Source: Sphaerosporella brunnea (taxonomy: Eukaryota > Ascomycota > Pezizomycetes > Pezizales > Pyronemataceae). From it: a stretch of 64,000 bases of DNA. Shown piece by piece: positions 58,034 to 64,000 of the stretch. The position numbers and the translations under genes are program-made. How positions within the stretch are numbered: position 1 is the first letter of the stretch; each line of letters opens with the position of its first letter. Under the pieces are notes generated by a model. It had not been told where the DNA came from. It saw only the letters and a list, made by a program, of their open reading frames with translations, and ran no database searches. Where the stretch lies: positions 1 through 64,000 of the forward strand of contig VXIS01000020.1 in assembly GCA_008704415.1 (NCBI GenBank), in the 5' to 3' direction.

Positions 58034-58952
58034 TACGGTAATTCGAAAATGGTTATGTACGCATTATGTAAGGGGTTTAAAAAAATTATGACATGAGCTC
58101 CATAATGGTTGAATAATAGTTATTCACACATAAGGGTAGTGCCGCGCGAAGATCCCGAAAACCAAAACCCTTACCGTATTATCTCGGTAATAAGGCAATG
58201 TGGCAAAGTGACTTTGCCAGGAGGCTGAGTGACTTCCCCACAGAGCGCAGTGACTTTGCCACATTGCCTTAGTACCGAGATAATACGGTATGGCCAATAC
58301 TCAAAATCAATAATGTTATAATCCTGGCGACGCAACAAGATGACCGAAGTCATCATGGTTATATCAGCCTATACTTACGGAGATAGTTATAACATCATTA
58401 GCAGTCTGTTTCCACACGTAAGCTAAGATCGCAGGCTGCCGAGTGAGATTACGTGCTTGCGAGTGCGATCGCATGTTTGCGAGTGCTATCACGTGTTTGT
58501 ACGATTCGTCAGCCATCGCAGCGATGGGTCCCTCTACGACGAGTATGCTTCTGTCTTTGGCACCTTCACATCTCTCAGTTATTTTTCTATGCTGCATCTA
58601 GTTTTGGGGTTGTGGGAGGCGAGGCGACAGTCGGGTGCACGCCTCGACGGTGATGATGATGATGCGATTATGGGAGCGATCATGTTGGAGATGAAGAGGA
58701 CTAGCACCATCGCCGCAGCGGGGTTGGATGCCCGCTGCGCGGATACCCCTCCATTTGCTGCGTATAATCGATTTTCCCTCACATAATGGTTATAATGGCT
58801 TCGAAACCCAAAATCTTATGCGCCACTAAGCATCACCCATCATTATACGGCCATAAAATTTTCGGCAGGGGAGTATACCCATCCCGGTTTCTGGCGAAAT
58901 ATTCCTCTTTCGTCCTTACATAACCCTTACATAACTATTTTCAAATACCGGT
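58034..58952. mobile_element. Degenerate inverted-repeat element carrying MITE D
   Basis: Left end CGGTAATTCGAAAATGGTTA then TGTA; right end reads the same on the other strand as CGGTATTTGAAAATAGTTAT then GTAAGG. About 0.9 kb. It contains MITE D and, at 58447-58506, three imperfect copies of a 20-bp unit (GATTACGTGCTTGCGAGTGC type). A 109-codon frame (58457-58786) overlaps that repeat and has no known domain. Confidence 0.55.
58174..58288. mobile_element. MITE D (TA target site, 36-bp inverted repeats)
   Basis: 115-bp near-palindrome, TA flanks at 58172-58173 and 58289-58290. Ends CCGTATTATCTCGGTAATAA and continues to GGCAATGTGGCAAAGT; the right arm mirrors it with one mismatch. The first 12 bases equal those of MITE A, and the TGGCAAAGTGACTT core matches MITEs B and C, linking all four. 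Confidence 0.93.
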
Positions 58953-61380
58953 TTCTTACTAAGGTATATACAATCGTGGCTGATAGTTTAGCACCTAAGC
59001 CTCACGACGTCTCCGTTGATCAATCTCAGCCCCTTTTTCCATATATACCTCATTGACACTTCCAACGTTCTCTTTATGTGCCTCCAGTCGTAATGATTGC
59101 TTCCACGGAGTCCAATTGATCGTCGACATAGATATAGACCGACTTCCCTCACCGATAGAGATCGTTATGTTGAATCGTTCTGCTTTCCTAGTCCGAATTT
59201 AGTAGTCTTGTGTGTGAGCTTCCTGGTAGGTCGTCAGTAAAGACTTGAAAGTTGAAGAAAAATCATTGTACCGAGCAATGGAGGGCCGGAGGTGACACTT
59301 TTGAACCTCGGATTAGTGATGCTTTTGGACAACGGACGAGATAGTAGCTGGCGAGAAGTTCGCGTTCACAGGCCCTTAGAATGTCTTATTGGACATGGTG
59401 GGCTGGAAAACAGATGTTAATCATCCATCCGGAACTGTTACACCGGCGGACCAGATCTCCTCACTACGTATCACTCTGTCTCAATCCCCAAGGGTGACGG
59501 TTCCAACACATCGGACGACCCTGCAAAAATCACGGACGGAGACAGCTAACGTCCGTACCTTATTGCTTGCTACAGTGTAGTTACACACGTTACGTTACTT
59601 CTAAGATGCCATTAATTATTGATAGCTGGCGTAGGCTTTTATGGATGAGACTTTCAAGAGCTCTTTCCCCAAGGCTCTAGCTAACCCATAGGGATTCTTT
59701 TTCCCATTTGTTTGGTGATTTTTGTGCATCAACATCCCCTTCAACGTTTTTTTCAGTGGGTGCACGCGCTTCGTCAACCTGATGCCGCCGAAGGAAAGGG
59801 GATACAGCGTGTAGTTACTGCATAGGAGACTTGCGCCCTGCAAGTCATGATGCACAAAACTTTTTTCTCAATGAGCATGCTCTTGCTCTGAAGCAGATCG
59901 TCGCTGGATACCATCACACTTTACCTCACCACCCCACCCAACATTCCTGCAATCTCAACGACTGAGTTGCTAGTCTCCAGCCCCAGGCTCGGCGCTGATC
60001 ACTTGGGACGACCTGACACTTAATGCCACCCGGGGGGGCTCAAGTCACCCAGCCTCTTGGTGGTATCGGGCATTAATATTTGCAGGCACGACGTCGAAAT
60101 AACCGACAGAATCATAGCGGGCCCCAAGTGAACGAGATGCATCTCAATCTCAAATAACTCACCGAAGCGCTGCCCATTACGTCTGTCTCCCAGATTGCAC
60201 GAGAACGAGATGGGCTGCTCCGGCATCTTGCTCGAAGGGTCTTAGAGCATGTCGCCGCTCCAGGGCCTCCACATTTAACCTGCACCCCTCGTCCGTCCAT
60301 CCTTGTCGTCTTTGGGCCGTTGGGGTCACGCCGAACACCAGAAAAGCAAAGGGCATCATTATTATTGCAGTGCTCTTCTTTAAAGTCGGACCCTGAGCTA
60401 AGGACGAGCAGCGACCGCAGTGCGAACTTCCCTCCCTCTGTCCGTTGTTGTTGTTGCCATCATCTCGTCGTACTTCCCCCCCCCCACCTCCTCGCCCCCC
60501 GTTCCCTCATCCCCCCCCCCCCCCACCCCAATACTGTGCTCCTCCCAAGAGATCGCTCCCACCTACACGCTCCCTTCCTTTCCTTCCTTTGCTCCTCCTC
60601 CTCCTCCTCCTCCTCTCAGCGCGCGAAACGGCGTCACCTCCGTCATCTATCTATCTCATTCCTTTCTTTGAAACGGACCACTGCATCTAGTGCAGTGCTG
60701 TAAGCCAGGGATTGGTCATCAATACGGATCTCCTGGTCTGCGAACGGAACATTTCAAAAGCTTTCGCGCCAAAGCCAAAGGGTCGAGTGCCGGGAAGGGT
60801 TTGCGAGTGAACCAACGAACAAAAGCAATTGAATTCGGTCCACCACCTTGCAATTGTCGCGCCCCTAATAGTCAGGGTCAATTATATTCATTCATTATAC
60901 TCGGCTCGAGCGTGCTCCCGAACCAGACACAAGAACAGAATCAGTTCTAGTGAAACCACCAAACGGAACCGGGAATCTCCATAAGCAACCATCCCCCCAG
61001 CAACCCCCCATTGCTTCGACTACTCTTCCCCGTCTCGTCTTCCCGACCTCAACAACAACAACCCATCACCACCTACCCTATCTATCCTCCCAAACCACAG
61101 CAACTCCTCGCGCGTCGCCATCAAAGCTTCAGGGCACACCCTTTTCCGCCTTGAGGGCTGCTGCAATTCAATCGTTACTGCAACCCCTCGACAAAAAAAA
61201 CCCACTCCCTCGACAATCCTCCCAGCTGCAGCCGCCAGCCTGTTTATCCCGCACCAAGACAGTGCAGGATCATCGATTCGTGGTCGATCGTAGCTTCGCA
61301 AGCTGCCGCACCACCTCTCCCACCACCCCCGTCCCCACCTGTCAATCTCCTGAATACCAGCACATACGTACCTCTTCAAC
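58953..61380. other. Gene-free stretch and Pal1 gene leader
   Basis: No supported gene between 58.95 and about 60.4 kb. From about 60430 the sequence is pyrimidine-rich with C runs (60478-60533) and a CTC run (60593-60620), and it continues as a long CT/CA-rich leader to the Pal1 ATG. The 5' UTR of that gene may be several hundred bases long. Confidence 0.45.
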
Positions 61381-63175
61381 ATGTCGCTCGCACAAGCCCC
61401 TGCGCAAGGTTGGTTATCTCTGTCCGAAACTTGGTTCTTTTGCGCCGTACTCTTGACGCCTACTGGTTATCTCTAATTGAGGGTTTGTCGGGGGGCACGC
61501 AGCGATCCTGTCATGCTAACACTGAGCAATATATAGGCCAGCGGGTGTCGCCCGCGTTGAATTTGGGCACCAACAACCCTTTCCGCGCAAGATTGTCTGG
61601 CATTGTACCGAATTCTCCAGCTTCACCGGGACCCGACCCGTTTGCATCGTTCGCGCCACAACAGCAGCAACGTGAACGCCCGAAGTCTCGCAATCCTTTC
61701 CTCGACGTCTTTGACGACGATACCGATTTTGATCACAGAAACACCCAGTCGCGACCCGCGCACCGTGCCAATTCATTCGACGCGACGTCTGCCAACTCGT
61801 CTGGACTTACAGGATCCGCCGCAGAACTTTTTGTATATACCTCTCCCCATGCTAATTTCCGTTCAATCCTAATCAACCTTGTAGGCGAATCTTGCAATCT
61901 CCGATCATCCAGGAGCTCCGCAAGCCAACATGAGCCGACCTGCACCACCAGCGCCGCCGCCGCCGCCCAGCAACAGGCGCCCCCCTCCGCCAGGACACCA
62001 CAAGTCGAGGTCGGGACTGGATGATGGACCGCTGATCTCTGTTACATCATTCGACTCGAGACCAGCTCCCCCGGGAAGCCGACGACCTCCACCTCCGCCG
62101 CACAATCGCATGCCCCAAACCAATGGCGGCGACCGCTCGCGCCAACAACTCAGACCGCGTCCTAGAAGGAACTCGGACTCTTCAGTTATTGACGCACATG
62201 AAATCGAAGCTCGGGACCGCCAGAGGAAGGACAGAGACAGACGGCCTCGGGATGGAAAACTGCGGGCGGATAGTGCAGCGAAGTCGTCATCGCGACGTGA
62301 TGCCTCCTCTGATCGCCGGAAGAAGCACTCGGCCTTGGATGTGATCGATAAGCTTGATGTGACTGGTATCTATGGTTCAGGGTGTAAGTATTCTCCTCAC
62401 CAGGATTCCCGGGTCCGGGCTGACACAAATTGTTTTAGTGTTCCACCATGATGGTCCCTTTGATGCTTGTAACCCTCATCGCAACAAGAGCTCCCGCCGG
62501 CTAGCACCTGTGCAGGCGTTCCCGGCCGAATCGGCCAACATGTCGATGTCTGGTTTCGGACCTCTGAACGCGAAGGCCGACCATTCACACATCTTTGGAC
62601 ACGGCCGAGATGGTGATGCATTCAACGACTTTGATTCCACTCGGCGGCCTTCCGCTGCCAGAGCGACGTCGTTTGACCCCAAATCTGCAGTTGAGACACT
62701 TCATGGCGATGAATCTCTTGGATTGGGAACTTCCACTTTCTTGGACGGTGCCCCGGCCTCTCGGAAGGCAATGCTGGAGAAGGCAAATAACGAGGCGTTC
62801 GAGGAGCGACCACGCTCGTCGAGTGACGGTGGTTTCGGCTTGCAGAGGAAGAAGTCACTGGCTCAGAAGATTAGGGGGATCAAGCCCGACGCTCCCGGCC
62901 GAAGGCGCGCGCCTCCGCCTCCTGGACCACAGAGGTCTCCATCCGGAGATTCTCCTACCACTCCGGTTGGTGCTGAGAGTCCTTTCTTCAACGATTACGA
63001 TGATGCGTACGACAGGAAGGGTGAATCAATCTCGGTGGTTGAAAATGGTTCCAGGCGATCGCCCACTTCGCCGAAGAAGCCCCACCTCAACAGAATCGGA
63101 ACTGACGACTCATCTTCCAACGGCTTGTTGAAGCGAGTTCGAAGTCTGTCCAAGCCCAAGCGACGGAACGAGTAG
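61381..63175 (+). CDS. Pal1-family cell morphology protein
   Basis: Pal1 in fission yeast localises to sites of polarised growth and the septum and supports cylindrical shape; budding yeast homologues associate with early endocytic sites. Four exons: 61381-61408, 61537-61832, 61885-62383, 62439-63175; 519 residues. Starts MSLAQAPAQGQRVSPALN. An NPF tripeptide in LGTNNPFRARL and another at SRNPFLDVF could bind EH domains. A Pro-rich patch (APPAPPPPPSNRRPPPPGH) follows. The Pal1 core is KKHSALDVIDKLDVTGIYGS then GLFHHDGPFDACNPHRNKSS, then VQAFPAESANMSMSGFGPLN. The tail is basic and Ser-rich, ending SLSKPKRRNE. Splices are GTTGGT/TATAG, GTATAT/TGTAG and GTAAGT/TTTTAG, all in frame. Confidence 0.93.
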
Positions 63176-63641
63176 GATATGTTCTGGCGCAGCAAGGGAA
63201 AGTTTCCGAAAAAAACCTAATTTGACTGGATCATCTTGGAGAGGTGGCTTTCTTTCTGGGATGAGCGATCGGGGGACGGGGGCCATATATGCCTGTTCTT
63301 TTCACTTTCCGCGGGCATCTCAAGCACAGGGTCACTTCCTTTTTACATTACACATAAAACTAGGCGGTTTCTTTTCACAGATTTGTCCCGTAATTTTTTG
63401 GGATACGTCGACTTCGAGTTTGGCAAGTTCTTTCAGTCATACACCAGCATATGCGCACGTTTTTGTATCGTTTGCGGTTTTGATTTTGAGAGCGCGCACG
63501 AGTAATTCGTTGTTTGGTTAGGTAGTTTTGACGTACTACTGCTCTGTGTGAATAACATACCTTTAAGTTTTGGATCTTGTTGCAGCGCAGTGGGTTACCT
63601 ATATTTTCCTGTCTTTTCTTTCCCGGTTCTCTCTCTCTCTC

Positions 63642-63676
<35 letters not shown>

Positions 63677-64000
63677 CATTTTTTTTTTCACTTCTTCGCT
63701 GTATTCACTTTGGCAACTTTCACTGGATGCTTCATTCGTCGGGGGCGCATCTGTCTTCTTTTTTTCTCTTTTCCTACTTTTCCATTTTGTATTTACACCG
63801 CTGCATCGTTTCGCTCGATTGTTGGAGGCCATGGCCAACAACAAACAACGTTTCTTCTTTGGTTTCTGTGCGTAGGTAATAAATCACGGCGGATTTTGGG
63901 AGTGGACGAATAACTGCATATGCAGCTACTGTCCAGCGTCCAATCCAACGGTGACAAGCTGAGGCGTTGACCGGCGTTCCCCGCCGGATGCCGCCACGAG
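63176..64000. other. 3' flank of the Pal1 gene
   Basis: T-rich downstream DNA with a 33-base T run at 63644-63676. The three overlapping Phe-rich frames here are products of that run. No gene. Confidence 0.5.

Noticed and set aside
43936..58290. CRISPR-like or LTR interpretation of the repeats
   Set aside because: Repeats are inverted, single and TA-flanked, with no regular spacing, LTRs, primer-binding site or reverse transcriptase.

Overview
The window looks like a piece of a filamentous ascomycete (Pezizomycotina) nuclear genome. Genes carry several short introns (mostly about 45-75 bp, GT-AG), and the proteins are typical ascomycete housekeeping and cell-biology families: EF-1alpha, HUT1, GID4/Vid24, Sls1, Tad1, the PP2A A subunit, a TBC1D5-like RabGAP, an ARE-type acyltransferase, Stm1 and Pal1. 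No species can be named from the sequence alone. Splice models were built by hand from frame continuity, GT/AG signals and family alignment recalled from knowledge; none was tested against RNA.

Layout. 1-7.6 kb has no convincing gene, but holds the strangest object in the window: a 1.3 kb G+T-only-like block (3693-4977) bounded by two ~51-54 bp direct repeats. 7.6-43.5 kb is the gene-rich core: a long Ser-rich protein of the type often labelled 'LPXTG-domain' (7654-11120), tef1 (14332-16106), a degenerate RecA-fold protein, an AP-1-accessory-like protein, HUT1, GID4, then after a 4 kb gap a D-galactonate dehydratase, an EFM4-like methyltransferase, Sls1, Tad1 (divergent from Sls1, 190 bp apart), a tiny coiled-coil ORF, the PP2A scaffold, the TBC protein and the sterol/diacylglycerol acyltransferase. 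43.5-61 kb is accessory and repeat-rich: four TA-flanked inverted-repeat MITEs sharing CCGTA termini, two further inverted-repeat elements, a frameshifted F-box/ankyrin pseudogene, one small unidentified spliced ORF, and one intact gene (Stm1/SERBP1-like, 53.2-54.5 kb). 61.4-63.2 kb encodes a Pal1-family morphology protein.

The genes do not form one pathway. Functional themes are translation (tef1, EFM4 which methylates EF-1alpha, Stm1, Tad1), trafficking and signalling (AP-1 accessory-like, TBC RabGAP, HUT1, PP2A A, Pal1), mitochondrial gene expression (Sls1) and carbon metabolism (GID4, galactonate dehydratase). The most unusual observations are the strand-asymmetric GT block in which cytosine survives almost only in CpG, the nested MITE family, a GC-AG intron in tef1, and an apparently non-canonical splice junction in Tad1 directly after its catalytic HAE motif.
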